A DNA stretch of 64,000 bases from contig JAMCQN010000030.1 in assembly GCA_023382055.1 (NCBI GenBank), forward strand, positions 1-64,000, written 5' to 3'. How positions within the stretch are numbered: position 1 is the stretch's first letter; every line of letters begins with the position of its first letter. A program made the position numbers and the translations under genes. The stretch comes from Chloroflexota bacterium (GTDB lineage: Bacteria > Chloroflexota > Anaerolineae > J036 > Brachytrichaceae). The notes beneath the pieces are model-generated. The model saw only the letters and a program-made list of their open reading frames with translations, had not been told where the DNA came from and searched no databases. Shown here piece by piece: positions 52,537-63,680 of this stretch.

Positions 52537-53709
52537 CTAAGGCAACGTTGTGCCTGCAGTCGTGATCGTCGATGTATTGCTGATCGGTGCGCTGTCCGGG
52601 TTTGCCCGCGTCTCAACGGCCGCGTTTGGCGCCGTGGAGAAAAACGAGTCTCGCAGTTCGGCGATCTTGGCGCGTATCGGCACCTGCACCCACTGCGGCG
52701 GGTCGGTCATGGTGGATGCAAATTCAGAATAAGTCTGGTCCAGCACTGCCACCCTGATATGGTCGCGATCGACCTTCTGTGCCAGTGCAGCCAGTTGCTG
52801 CATCTGATCCAGCGTGAGGTCGGTTTTCACAGACTGGTTCAATTTCTCGATCAACTGCGGGGCGCTGGCGAGTAAAGACAGGAATACCTTTGGATCGGAT
52901 ACCTTGTCTTTGACCGCCAGCAGCACAAGTTGCTGATCGCGGGCGCGGTCAAAGTCGCCGTTGACAAGGCTGTGGCGGGTGCGAGCAAATTTCAACGCCG
53001 TGGCGCCGTCCATGTTGTGAATCCCCTTGGTGATACTGAAAACTTCGGTCCCGTAGTCGCTGGTTGGGTATTCCGGATCGTAGATATCCAGCGGGACATC
53101 GACCGTAACGCCGCCGATCTGGTCGACAAAGTCCTCGAATGCAGAGAAGTTGACCCGCACGTAAAAGTTGATGGGTATCCCCAGGAGCTGCTCGACGGTT
53201 TTGCGCGCCAGTTCCGACCCGCCGCCGGGATAGTTATAAGCGTCCCCGAGGAAATTAGCCGTGTTGATGCGCCCGTTGTCGTATCCCGGAATCGGCACCC
53301 ACAGGTCGCGCGGAACCGACAGAATGCCTGCCTGCAACGTGACCGGGTCAAGAGTGAGGATGATCATGGTGTCGGTGCGGCCCGGGTCTTTCTCGCCGAT
53401 GCGTTGGTCAATTCCAGTCACCAGCACATTCACGCGCTCTTTGCCGTTCCATGGGCGCGGCAACCGGATTGCCGGTGTCTGTGTAACGACGACAGGTGTT
53501 CCTGCGGCATTGACGGGGTCCGGCGTAGTGTAATAGTCGATATTGACTTGCACTGTGGAACCGTAGTTGCACAACCAGTTCGCAGCCAGCTCCCCGCCGG
53601 CGCAGAAGTTATAGGCAGCCCGATTCACCAGGACACTCGCCGCGATGCCGATTATCAGCAACAGAGCGAACGCCCAGAATAGTCTCCTTCTAAGCCATGT
53701 TGCAATCAC
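52537..53709 (-). CDS. LytR-CpsA-Psr family protein
   Basis: A 390-residue protein with an N-terminal membrane anchor (FWAFALLLIIGIAASVLV) and an extracytoplasmic LCP domain (about 90-260). The LCP motifs are VNVLVTGIDQR, GRTDTMIILTLDP, AGILSVPRDLWVPIPG, NFLGDAY and KFARTRHSLVNGDFDRARDQ with the key arginines. LCP enzymes attach glycopolymers from a polyprenyl carrier to the cell wall. The tail of about 40 residues is Ser/Thr/Ala-rich. The prenyl synthase and PAP2 genes nearby fit carrier-lipid metabolism. Confidence 0.92.
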   Translation of the reverse strand: MIATWLRRRLFWAFALLLIIGIAASVLVNRAAYNFCAGGELAANWLCNYGSTVQVNIDYYTTPDPVNAAGTPVVVTQTPAIRLPRPWNGKERVNVLVTGIDQRIGEKDPGRTDTMIILTLDPVTLQAGILSVPRDLWVPIPGYDNGRINTANFLGDAYNYPGGGSELARKTVEQLLGIPINFYVRVNFSAFEDFVDQIGGVTVDVPLDIYDPEYPTSDYGTEVFSITKGIHNMDGATALKFARTRHSLVNGDFDRARDQQLVLLAVKDKVSDPKVFLSLLASAPQLIEKLNQSVKTDLTLDQMQQLAALAQKVDRDHIRVAVLDQTYSEFASTMTDPPQWVQVPIRAKIAELRDSFFSTAPNAAVETRANPDSAPISNTSTITTAGTTLP

Positions 53710-53826
53710 GTCGTGAATATACCATCAATAAATCCGCGGGGGCTGCGGATTTTCGACGAAACATTAACGATTGCCCCACTATACTCGTCTATGCATGGTC
53801 TGCTTCCGGGTTAGAATCGCTTCACC

Positions 53827-54729
53827 ATGTATGAATTCAGATACACGCAGGACGTCGATGCCGCCATCAAAGCCCGTCAGCCCGTGGTTGCGCTGGAGTC
53901 GACGCTCATCACACATGGATTTGCATATCCGCGCAACATACAGACCGCGACACAAATTGAAGTGGTCATTAAAACCACCGGAGCACAACCCGCCACCATC
54001 GCCGTTCTGGGCGGGCAGGTCGCCATCGGACTTACTCATGAGCAACTAGAAGCACTCGCAGCCAGTAAGACAGCGCGCAAATGCAGCGTGCGCGATCTTG
54101 GGATCGTGGCCGGGTTGGGACTCGACGGTTCGACCACGGTCGCCGCAACGATGTTCATCGCCGCCAGGGCGGGTATTGGCGTCTTCTCAACCGGAGGCAT
54201 CGGCGGCGTGCATCGTGGACACCCGTATGACGTCAGCGCAGACCTGACTGAGTTAGGCAGGACACCGGTCACGGTCGTGTGCGCCGGGCCCAAGGCGCTA
54301 CTCGACCTGCCGTTGACGTTCGAGCATCTCGAAACGCTGGGCGTGCCCGTTATCGGTTACCAGACCGATGAGATACCCGCGTTCTACTCGCGCAGCAGTG
54401 GCTTAAGGGCGGATGCCCGTGTTGACACTCCTGACGAACTGGCCGCGATCATTAAGGCGCGCCGCGCGCTGGGTCTGCCGGGTGGCGAACTGGTCTGCGT
54501 GCCGGCGCCCTCTGATTCTGAGTTGCCGCGCGATGTGGCCGAGCAGGCGATCGTCGCAGCACAGCGGATGGCGGATGAACAAGGCATCCATGGCGCGGCT
54601 GCGACGCCCTTTCTGCTTGACCAGATCGCCAAACTCACCCACGGCGCCAGTGTGCGCGCCAACATAGCCCTGCTTGTGAATAATGCGCGCGTTGCGGCGC
54701 AACTGGCTATCGCCCTGGCCGCGTCCTGA
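53827..54729 (+). CDS. psuG: Pseudouridine-5'-phosphate glycosidase
   Basis: A 300-residue PsuG enzyme that splits pseudouridine 5'-phosphate into uracil and ribose 5-phosphate. Family blocks are VALESTLITHGFAYP, the catalytic lysine region ARKCSVRDLG, TVAATMFIAARAGIGVFSTGG and HGASVRANIALLVNNARVAA. The usual kinase partner psuK is not adjacent. Immediately after its TGA, in the same frame, comes a fragment of a nucleoside hydrolase, which suggests a former nucleoside-salvage operon. Confidence 0.95.
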   Translation: MYEFRYTQDVDAAIKARQPVVALESTLITHGFAYPRNIQTATQIEVVIKTTGAQPATIAVLGGQVAIGLTHEQLEALAASKTARKCSVRDLGIVAGLGLDGSTTVAATMFIAARAGIGVFSTGGIGGVHRGHPYDVSADLTELGRTPVTVVCAGPKALLDLPLTFEHLETLGVPVIGYQTDEIPAFYSRSSGLRADARVDTPDELAAIIKARRALGLPGGELVCVPAPSDSELPRDVAEQAIVAAQRMADEQGIHGAAATPFLLDQIAKLTHGASVRANIALLVNNARVAAQLAIALAAS

Positions 54730-54924
54730 ATAATAGAGGCGACCACGCGCAAGGCGCTATACCTGCTCGACTTTGCAGGACGCCCCGACATCCCTGTCGC
54801 ACGTGGCGCATCGCAGCCTCTGGTCAACCCGCCGGGTGCGACCGCCGATACGGTGCACTGTTTGATGAGAGTGGACTGCGCGCGTCCCCTGCGCATGGTT
54901 AAGGAACGCCTCACCAGTCACTGA
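54730..54924 (+). pseudogene. Relic of an inosine-uridine type nucleoside hydrolase
   Basis: Read in the psuG frame directly after its stop, this stretch gives TTRKALYLLDFAGRPDIPVA followed by RGASQPLV, a block typical of nucleoside hydrolases just after the N-terminal metal-binding loop. About 25 more codons (to TGA 54922-54924) lose the similarity. The DxDxxxDD metal site and the rest of the enzyme, over 250 residues, are missing. There is no start codon or ribosome site of its own. It is judged a deletion relic. Confidence 0.65.
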
Positions 54925-54943
54925 TGCCGCGAAGGGTGCGCGT

Positions 54944-55534
54944 TCAAGGCGCCTTTGGCGGCTTTGTCCTGGGTTTCGCCGGTTTGCGGGGCGCTGTGGC
55001 ATGCGATTTGCGCCGCACGGCGCGTTGCGGCCGTTTGGCGGCGGGTTTGTCGCCGCCAGCCGCTGGTTCGTCCTGCGATTCACTCGGCGCAGGCGCTGGA
55101 GGTGCGCCCATTTCGTCGTCCATCATGTCGCCGCCCGGCTCGCCAAAAAGGTCGCCCATAGACTGTTCGATCTTTTCCGGGTCTTCGCCTTTCTCCAGCC
55201 GGCCGACGATTTCATCGAACTCCGGTCCCATTTCCTCGCCGCTCTCCGAGGCCATCTTGCGCATCACGCGCCCGAGCGCGCGGGGGTCATTCTCGTCCAG
55301 ACCGCCCAGCTCATTCATGAGACTGTCATCCATGTCGCCGCCGTCAGGCTGATTTGCGTCTGCGGCGCTCTTGCCGCCGCCTCGGATCACCCGCACGCGC
55401 GGCATCAGTTTGCTCAGTTTTGCGCTGCCGCAGTAGGTACAGCGCGCGGCTGATTCATCTACCGCGCTGATGGAGCGCCAGAAAATCGAAACTTTACGAT
55501 GACAGTTGGAACAACGATATTCGTAGATCGGCAT
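54944..55534 (-). CDS. FmdB-type zinc ribbon protein with long charged tail
   Basis: A 196-residue protein. Residues 1-48 form the FmdB zinc ribbon (MPIYEYRCSNCHRK, then CTYCGSAKLSKLMP), with the two CxxC pairs intact. Residues 60-150 are acidic and Met/Gly-rich (MDDSLMNELGGLDENDPRAL), and the last 40 are Lys/Arg/Pro-rich. FmdB proteins were first named as putative regulators, but the family role is unclear; the basic tail suggests nucleic-acid binding. The two ends carry opposite charge. It is divergent from gmk. Confidence 0.85.
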   Translation of the reverse strand: MPIYEYRCSNCHRKVSIFWRSISAVDESAARCTYCGSAKLSKLMPRVRVIRGGGKSAADANQPDGGDMDDSLMNELGGLDENDPRALGRVMRKMASESGEEMGPEFDEIVGRLEKGEDPEKIEQSMGDLFGEPGGDMMDDEMGAPPAPAPSESQDEPAAGGDKPAAKRPQRAVRRKSHATAPRKPAKPRTKPPKAP

Positions 55535-55642
55535 GATAGTATTTTATTAGATGAACCAGCCTGATTTTTTCCGCTGACTGGTAATGTATTCGTGTATTTT
55601 ACTTGGTGTGTCTGTCTGTGCGGTAGAATCACTCATCACTCA

Positions 55643-56296
55643 ATGCATAGCCAAACCGAGTCTCAGGAAACAATAACGACGACTCCCGATCTATACAATC
55701 GGCCGTGGTCGCCTTTATTGGTGGTTATCTCCGGGCCGTCCGGGGCGGGCAAGGATACGTTATTGCAGCGCCTGAAAGATCATGGTTATGACTTTTCGTT
55801 TGTCGTCACCATGACCACCCGCCCGAAGCGTGAAAACGAGGTGGAAGGTAAAGATTACTTCTTTGTGCCGATGGCGCATTTCACCCAGATGATCGCCGAT
55901 GATGAATTTCTGGAATACAGCAGGGTCTATGGAGATTACAAGGGTATTCCCAAGGCGCAAGTACGGCGCGCCTGGGATAGCGGCAAGGATGTACTGATGC
56001 GTATCGACGTGCAGGGGGCCGCCAAAGTGCGGGCTATCGTCCCGGACGCCGTCACCATTTTTCTGGCGCCTGAATCGGAAGCCGAACTCGTACACCGCCT
56101 GGTTGAGCGCCATACCGAGACTCCGGATGCGCTCGAACGCCGCATTGCTACCGCACGCGAGGAGATGACTCGCCTGTGCGAGTTCGGTTACGTGGTCGTC
56201 AATCCATCCAATCACATCGATGCCGCTGTCGAGAAAATCATCAGCATCATCTCCGCCGAGCATTGTCGTGTAGATCGTCATCCCACCTGTCTCTAG
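55643..56296 (+). CDS. gmk: Guanylate kinase
   Basis: A 217-residue enzyme that phosphorylates GMP to GDP. The P-loop is SGPSGAGKDT, with aspartate in place of the usual serine/threonine spacing, followed by TMTTRPKRENEVEGKDYFF, the GMP-binding YSRVYGDYKGIP and IDVQGAAKVR. An N-terminal extension of about 20 residues precedes the kinase core. The ATG at 55643 is chosen over an upstream frame opening at 55592, which has an unlikely Cys-rich start. The rhomboid gene starts at the very next base after its stop. Confidence 0.95.
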   Translation: MHSQTESQETITTTPDLYNRPWSPLLVVISGPSGAGKDTLLQRLKDHGYDFSFVVTMTTRPKRENEVEGKDYFFVPMAHFTQMIADDEFLEYSRVYGDYKGIPKAQVRRAWDSGKDVLMRIDVQGAAKVRAIVPDAVTIFLAPESEAELVHRLVERHTETPDALERRIATAREEMTRLCEFGYVVVNPSNHIDAAVEKIISIISAEHCRVDRHPTCL

Positions 56297-57097
56297 ATGA
56301 ACCCTCAACCATCTCCAGCGCAACCGCCAAGACCTTCAAGGCGAGTCCGCCTGCCAACGGAACAACCGCTGTGGACCTATATCCTGATTGCGATCAATGT
56401 CGTCGTGTACCTGGCGCTCGAAGCTACCGGGGGCAGCGAGAATGCCCGTAACCTCGTTCGCTTCGGCGCGAATTACGCGCCGCTGGTGACCCAGGGAGAA
56501 TACTGGCGCCTCCTGACATCAAACTTCCTGCATATCGGCGTGCTGCATATCCTGTTCAATATGTACGCACTGTACATTCTCGGCCGCGAGACAGAGCCGG
56601 TCTTCGGACGGGCTCGTTTCCTGGTGATCTACCTGTTGTCGGGGATCAGCGGTTCCATCTTCAGCTATATGTTGACTCAGGGATTGTCGGCAGGCGCTTC
56701 CACCTCGTTATTCGGGCTCTTTGGGGCGCTGGCGGTGTTCTTCTACAAACAGCGCCAGATGCTTGGCGACATGGGCCGGCAGCGCCTGATCAACCTGGGT
56801 GTGATCCTGGCGATCAACATCATCATCGACCTCAGCCCAGGCAGCCGAATCGATATCTGGGGTCATGCCGGCGGGCTGATCGGCGGCGTGCTGCTGGCGT
56901 GGGTCCTGTGCCCGGTCTACGCATTCAGCAATTCGTTGATGAACACCATCAATGTTGCGGCTGGCGCTGATGCTGCCAACCTGCCGGCGGTGATTCTGGT
57001 CGATACCAACTCCTTGCGAAAGCAGGCGTTCAACGTGGGTTTGTTTGGCCTGGGTCTGGTGGTGTTGACGATGATAGCCCGGCTGGTACAAACCTGA
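56297..57097 (+). CDS. Rhomboid family intramembrane protease
   Basis: A 266-residue membrane protein with about seven helices. The rhomboid parts are all present: WRLLTSNFLHIGVLHILFNM with the conserved His/Asn block, the catalytic serine in GASTSLFG (usually GASGAxxG) and the catalytic histidine in DIWGHAGGLIGG. It cleaves membrane proteins within or next to their helices. The ATG directly follows the gmk TAG, so the two are co-transcribed without a known functional link. The last helix (FNVGLFGLGLVVLTMIARLV) is an extra C-terminal one. Confidence 0.92.
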   Translation: MNPQPSPAQPPRPSRRVRLPTEQPLWTYILIAINVVVYLALEATGGSENARNLVRFGANYAPLVTQGEYWRLLTSNFLHIGVLHILFNMYALYILGRETEPVFGRARFLVIYLLSGISGSIFSYMLTQGLSAGASTSLFGLFGALAVFFYKQRQMLGDMGRQRLINLGVILAINIIIDLSPGSRIDIWGHAGGLIGGVLLAWVLCPVYAFSNSLMNTINVAAGADAANLPAVILVDTNSLRKQAFNVGLFGLGLVVLTMIARLVQT

Positions 57098-58221
57098 TTC
57101 CAGTAATAGACTTGCAATAAAGCCTGTTCAAATCAGCCTGGTAAACGCAATTTCCTGCTGTCCATAATGGTTCCTGACGGGGTGGGGTTATTGTTTGCAG
57201 TAAGGGGATATCGGCCGTAGCCGCAAGGGGTTAAGCGGCGCTTCCGGCGATGATGGACAGCGGGTTGGGTGCTTGTACTAATCAATGAATATATGTATCT
57301 TGGGGGCGACTGGTTTCATCGGCGGACATATCGCGCGTGCGGCTGCCAATAACGGCTGGCATGTGCGCGGCGTGCGGCGCAATCCGGCCAGTATGGGTGC
57401 GATCTCGGACTTGCCCGTCGAATGGGCGACGGGCGATCTTTTTGACGTGGACTCTTTGCGGCGGGCAATGGCCGGGTGTGATGTCATCTACCATGCGGCT
57501 GCGGCGTATCCGCAGGACTTCCGGCACATCGATCGTGCGGTGGCATTGGCGCGTGCGGAGATGGATAACGTATTGCAGGCTGCGCGCACGGCGAGAGTCA
57601 GTCGCATTATCTATACGAGCAGCATAACGACCGTCGGGCAGCCCCCGCCGGGCCGGCTGGCCGATGAGCACGATCAATACCGCCCTGGTACAGCCAGGAG
57701 CGCCTATTACGAAGCCAAATACGCCATGGAAAGGCTGGCTTTGCGCGAGTCGCGCAACCCCGACCTGGTCGTCCTGCTCCCCACCGCCGTTTTCGGCCCC
57801 GGCGATATCAAACCGACCACTGGCGTCGTGATCCGTGACGCCATGCGCGGTCGCTTCCCGGTTTATTTTGAGGCCACGATCAACGCTGTGGACGTGCGCG
57901 ATGTAGCTGCTTCGCATATCGCGGCTGTCGAGCGCGGCCGGCGCGGCGAGCGGTATATCCTCGGCGGGCACAACGTAACCATTTATGAGCTTCTCGCAAC
58001 GGCAACTGAGTTGGCTCGCATGCGTCCGCCGCGTATCAAGTTATCCAGAGCGGCTGTCGCCAGCCTGATTCGCCTGAGCGACAACCTGCCTTTCATGCGC
58101 GTTCCGGAAAACTTCCGCACGTTTCAGTTCTGGCAGCCGGTGTCGTCCCAGAAGGCTCAGGATGAATTGGGCCATACCGTACGGAACTTTTCCGATACGG
58201 TGCGCGACACGATAGCGTGGT

Positions 58222-59687
<1,466 letters not shown>

Positions 59688-59691
<4 letters not shown>

Positions 59692-60377
59692 ATAGCAGTC
59701 AGTTTATAACCAACGCCGAATACCGTCTCGATTTCGACGCCGCTGCCCGCGATGCGTTTGCGGAGTTGCGCGACATGCACATCGACGGTGCGCGTCTCAC
59801 CTGCAAAATCAAAACCCCAGACTGTCTCCAGCAGCTTCTCGCGCGTAAAGACGATTCCTTTATTCTCAAGCAACGTCACGAGCAGGTCGAACTCTTTGGT
59901 GCGCAACCGGACTAACTTGCCCGCGATCAATGTTTCGCGGCGGGCGCGGTCTATCGTCAGATTTCCTGCGCGCATCGTCGCGTTGGCGCCGGGGTGCGCG
60001 TTATTCTCGTTTTTGACGCGCCGCAGGATCGCCTTGACCCGCGCCATCAGCTCGCGCGGGTTAAACGGTTTGGTGAGGTAATCATCGGCTCCAAGTTCCA
60101 GGCCAATGATCTTGTCCACATCCTCGTCGCGCGCCGTGAGCATGATGATGGGCACATCGGACCTGGCGCGTACGCGTTTGCAGACTTCCCAGCCGTCCAG
60201 CCCGGGCAGCATGAGATCGAGAATCATGAGGGCGGGCGGCTCATTAATGGCCATGTCCAGCCCGGTCTGCCCGTCGTAGGCATGCCTGGTGCGATACCCG
60301 GCCTGCCGCGCGTACAGCTCAATCAACTCAACGATATTGCGCTCATCATCGACGATCAACACTTGCTCATTGTACAT
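59688..60377 (-). CDS. OmpR/PhoB-family response regulator, partner of the kinase
   Basis: A 229-residue regulator. The receiver domain has VDDERN, the phospho-acceptor aspartate in LMILDLMLPGLDG, and the switch lysine in DDYLTKPFNP. The winged-helix effector has RLRTKEFDLLVTLLENKGIV and TRTVDVHVAQLRKRIAG. A linker with Asn/Ala/Gly joins the domains. The ATG at 60375-60377 begins the receiver; the frame stays open 11 codons upstream. It is the first gene of the two-gene system, 70 bases from the DsbA-like gene. Confidence 0.95.
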
Positions 60378-60447
60378 AGTACACAGTCCTGCACAGACAG
60401 CACGCCGCATAGGCTCAATGCCAACCCGTTTTCTGCCTGATGTCTGC

Positions 60448-61353
60448 CTATTGTTTGCTCAAAGCCGCATCGATAGCCGTTTTGAATGCTTCATAGGGTT
60501 GCGCGCCCACGATCAGTTTGCCGTTGATAACGAAGCTGGGGGTGCCGCGCACGCCGAGTTTGTTCCCAAGGTCCGTATCGTTCTGCACGCGGGCAAGCGT
60601 CTGATCGCCATTCAAGCAGGCGGTAAATGCCTCCATATTGATCTGCAGCGACCTGGCGTCGTTGAGCAGGTTGGCTTTTGTGAATGTGCCGACATTCTCT
60701 CCGACCTGGTTTTTGAACAGTAGCTCATGAAAGTCCCAGAAGCGATTCTGGTCCGCGGCGCATTCGGCGGCCTGAGCTGCCCATAGCGATTCCTGGCCCA
60801 GAAAAGCGAAATTCAGATAGGCCACTTTGACTTTGCCTGTTTTTACATAATCGGTCACGATACGCGGCATCACCTGATCGTGAAATCGTTTGCAGAAAGG
60901 ACATTGGAAATCGCTGAACTCGATCAACGTGACCGGCGCCTTCGCATCGCCCTGCAGGTTGTTGGCGCGTAGAGGGATATTTTTCATATCAATCGGCGTC
61001 GCAGCGGTTGCGGCTGCCTGCCCATTGGCGGGGCCAGCCACTGAATCTTGAGTGTTGCCGTTCTTCAGGGCGTCTCCCACTCCCAGCATGGCGGCATTGC
61101 GTATATCCTCCAAGCTGAGTGGCAGCGTCACACCCGTGTTTGTTTCCAGCAGGGCGTCTTTTGCGCCCAGGCGCGCGGCCTCCCGGATTGCGCCAAGGTC
61201 GGTGGCGTTGGAAGCGCTGGTTCGTGGCGTGCTGGTCAGCGACATCAAGCCGATTGCAGCCACCGCGCCGACCAGGATGCCCAATCCAAACCACCCAAGC
61301 GAACGGCGGTCGTGCCGAGAGGGTACATTGTCGTTTGTTGTTTGCTCGATCAT
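60448..61353 (-). CDS. Membrane-anchored DsbA-family thiol oxidoreductase
   Basis: A 301-residue protein. A membrane anchor (about residues 19-40) precedes an Ala-rich spacer with two similar helical units (DLGAIREAARLGAKDALLE at about 52-70 and SLEDIRNAAMLGVGDALKN at about 80-98). Residues 130-300 are a DsbA/thioredoxin-4 domain with the redox motif CPFC in EFSDFQCPFCKRF and the cis-proline in VRGTPSFVING. It probably makes or reshuffles disulfides in exported proteins, together with the CcdA and thioredoxin-like proteins elsewhere in the window. Confidence 0.9.
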   Translation of the reverse strand: MIEQTTNDNVPSRHDRRSLGWFGLGILVGAVAAIGLMSLTSTPRTSASNATDLGAIREAARLGAKDALLETNTGVTLPLSLEDIRNAAMLGVGDALKNGNTQDSVAGPANGQAAATAATPIDMKNIPLRANNLQGDAKAPVTLIEFSDFQCPFCKRFHDQVMPRIVTDYVKTGKVKVAYLNFAFLGQESLWAAQAAECAADQNRFWDFHELLFKNQVGENVGTFTKANLLNDARSLQINMEAFTACLNGDQTLARVQNDTDLGNKLGVRGTPSFVINGKLIVGAQPYEAFKTAIDAALSKQ

Positions 61354-61420
61354 CTCGATAACTCCATGCGGTAGCGAACGGGGAACATGATTATTTTGGG
61401 CAGGAGACAGCCGCCATTGA

Positions 61421-62572
61421 CTACTTACTCCGGATCAGTTCCTCGTATAAAGACTCATATTGTGCCACCGATTTCTCGGTGCTGTAGAACTGGCTGATAT
61501 ACTCGCGGTCTCTCACATACCTGGATCGGTTCCGGCAGACTTCTATGATCGCATTGGCCAGTGACGCCGCATCGCCGATGGGCGTGACGAGACCCATGCC
61601 CGTAGTCTGCACAGGCACACGCACGCCCGGCAGGTTACTGCAGATTGATGGCGTACCGCACAGCATGGACTCCACCTGAACCAGCCCAAATGACTCAGTG
61701 GAGTTCAAACTGGGTAAAACTGTTACAGCGCAGTTTTTATAGAAGGCTGAAAGCTCCTGCCCATGCAGCGACCCTGTAAAGGTCCATTGCGACCCGGCTT
61801 TCGCGAAACGCGGCTGTAACCGCCGCGCGTAGTCTTCCTCGCCGAGGACGTTCTGATACGGGCCCGCGAATAACACTCGTGCATCCGGCATGCTTTGCCG
61901 TACGATATCGAGCGCGTCCAGAAGGATTTCTACGCCTTTCTCAGTCGCCAGCCGCGCCACCATCCCGATAATCGGATGCGTCTTTATGTCCCATTTGGCC
62001 CTGAACGCTGCGATGGATTCATCGCCGGGCGGTTCTATCTCGACCGGGGGTGGGATGACTTTCAACTTCTGCATGTAACGCGACAGGTATGACGAATTCT
62101 TCGCGTAATCATCGGTATAGGCAACCAGCTTTTTCGCGTATATTGCCGCGATATGGTTGGCGGATAGGATCACGGGATGTACCACCCGGTTCAGCAGTGC
62201 CGGCGGGAGTTGGATGTCGCAATGATAAGTCAGCAGTGCGGGCTTGTGAAGTAGTCGTGCATTGATGGCCAAACCCGCCCCATCAAATTGCGGCAGGTGC
62301 ATGTGTACGATATCGTGCGCGCGTATCAGTTTACGCGCCGCGATGCCGAAAGCCGGCATGATCACGCCTTTGCTCAAACGAAACATCACAGGGACGCGGA
62401 CGATATGCACCCCGGCATGGTCATCGTGTAGTGGCAGGCTGGGATCGTATTGCGATGTCAGCACCGTGACCTGATGTCCTGCGCGTACCTGACCGCGCGC
62501 CAGGCGCTCGACATAAATAGTTAACCCGCTGATGTGAGGACGGTAGTAGCTGAGAACGTGAAGTATCCGCAT
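61421..62572 (-). CDS. GT4-family glycosyltransferase
   Basis: A 383-residue GT-B fold glycosyltransferase. The N-terminal acceptor domain opens MRILHVLSYYRPHISGLTIY, and the C-terminal donor domain has IIGMVARLATEKGVEILLDA and the E-x7-E motif in ESFGLVQVESMLCGTP. The retaining mechanism and a nucleotide-sugar donor follow from the family. It sits eight bases below the flippase-like gene and probably glycosylates a lipid or envelope glycan. The acceptor is not known. Confidence 0.92.
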   Translation of the reverse strand: MRILHVLSYYRPHISGLTIYVERLARGQVRAGHQVTVLTSQYDPSLPLHDDHAGVHIVRVPVMFRLSKGVIMPAFGIAARKLIRAHDIVHMHLPQFDGAGLAINARLLHKPALLTYHCDIQLPPALLNRVVHPVILSANHIAAIYAKKLVAYTDDYAKNSSYLSRYMQKLKVIPPPVEIEPPGDESIAAFRAKWDIKTHPIIGMVARLATEKGVEILLDALDIVRQSMPDARVLFAGPYQNVLGEEDYARRLQPRFAKAGSQWTFTGSLHGQELSAFYKNCAVTVLPSLNSTESFGLVQVESMLCGTPSICSNLPGVRVPVQTTGMGLVTPIGDAASLANAIIEVCRNRSRYVRDREYISQFYSTEKSVAQYESLYEELIRSK

Positions 62573-62579
62573 GTCGAGT

Positions 62580-63587
62580 TTATTCCCTGACGGTTATTTG
62601 CGCTTCAGGAAGTTGATTCTGCTGCGTTGAGGTGGACACACTGGAAAACGACATGCCCACGCGGAACAGGCCATAGATACCGAGGACGATCAGGGCGAGT
62701 TGCTGGAAGAGCGACCAGACGAATGCAAACGCGACCGCTATATCCTCCGGCACCTGAAAGGGGATGACCAGGGCTTGTTTGGCGAAGAACTGGACCACAC
62801 CCAGGCCTCCTGGCGCAGAGGGCAGCGCCCCGCCCAGGTTCGCGAGCACAATGGTCAGGCCCATCTCATCGAGCCTGGCCGGCATGAAGGCCATCATGGT
62901 GAAGTAGGCCAGAACCAGCGTGGCTGTCCACACACCGGCGGTTTGCCCAAGTGCGAGCGCGAGCCTGGCAGGGGATCGCAGTGAATCGAAACCCTCCACA
63001 AGATCGCGAAAGCGCCGCACCAGCGTCTCGCCATTCAGGCGCGGCATGTACCGTGTGAAATGCAGAAGGAAGGTTTCGACGCGCCTCGATTGCCAGACCG
63101 CGACGACAAATCCAAGCATGACGGCGGCTACCACGATCGCGCCTGTCATTGCGGCGGCAGCAAACTGGGGGGGCATGGGGATGAACTGGGCAAAGACCAC
63201 AAACATCAAGACGATAGACGCCAGGTCCAGCACGCGTTCAACGACGACGGTCGAAAGGGCGCGTGTCATCCTGACGGATGTGCGCTCGCCGATGACATAG
63301 GCGCGGCCAATCTCGCCCAGGCGGAACGGGAGCGTGCTGTTTAACAGATAACCGATGTTATTCGCGTGGAAGGTGACCCAGAAGGGCGTACCGCCCATCA
63401 AGCTTGACCAGCGCCAGGCACGCAACATCAGCGTAGTCATCAGCATCAGGAAAGCCGGCAATAGCCAGATGACCTGGGCCTTCGACAGCGTAACGGCGAA
63501 TTCATCGAAGTGAATACCGCGCAGGGTAAAGTACAGGGCGATGGCGCTGATAGTCAAGCCCAGCCAGAACCGCCAGTTGTTGATCAC
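62580..63587 (-). CDS. LPG synthetase-type (UPF0104/AglD-like) membrane protein
   Basis: A 335-residue polytopic membrane protein with about eight helices, of the lysylphosphatidylglycerol synthase transmembrane family. Signature blocks are MLRAWRWSSLMGG, NSTLPFRLGEIGRAYVIGER, TRALSTVVVERVLDLASIVL and GGALPSAPGGLGVVQFFAKQ. The soluble aminoacyl-transferase domain of MprF is absent. Stand-alone members are usually linked to polyisoprenyl-glycan or phospholipid movement, which fits the glycosyltransferase gene that follows after seven bases. Confidence 0.88.
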   Translation of the reverse strand: MINNWRFWLGLTISAIALYFTLRGIHFDEFAVTLSKAQVIWLLPAFLMLMTTLMLRAWRWSSLMGGTPFWVTFHANNIGYLLNSTLPFRLGEIGRAYVIGERTSVRMTRALSTVVVERVLDLASIVLMFVVFAQFIPMPPQFAAAAMTGAIVVAAVMLGFVVAVWQSRRVETFLLHFTRYMPRLNGETLVRRFRDLVEGFDSLRSPARLALALGQTAGVWTATLVLAYFTMMAFMPARLDEMGLTIVLANLGGALPSAPGGLGVVQFFAKQALVIPFQVPEDIAVAFAFVWSLFQQLALIVLGIYGLFRVGMSFSSVSTSTQQNQLPEAQITVRE

Positions 63588-63680
63588 ATTAGTTCGTCCC
63601 TGAGAGCAAGGCTGATTATAGACGAACCAATTGTGAAATCAGCGTCTTTATCGCTGCTACCGGCTGCCCCTGCAACCGGA

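Noticed and set aside
54384-54914. A 176-codon minus-strand frame opposite the end of psuG.
   Set aside because: Antisense shadow of psuG and the nucleoside hydrolase relic.
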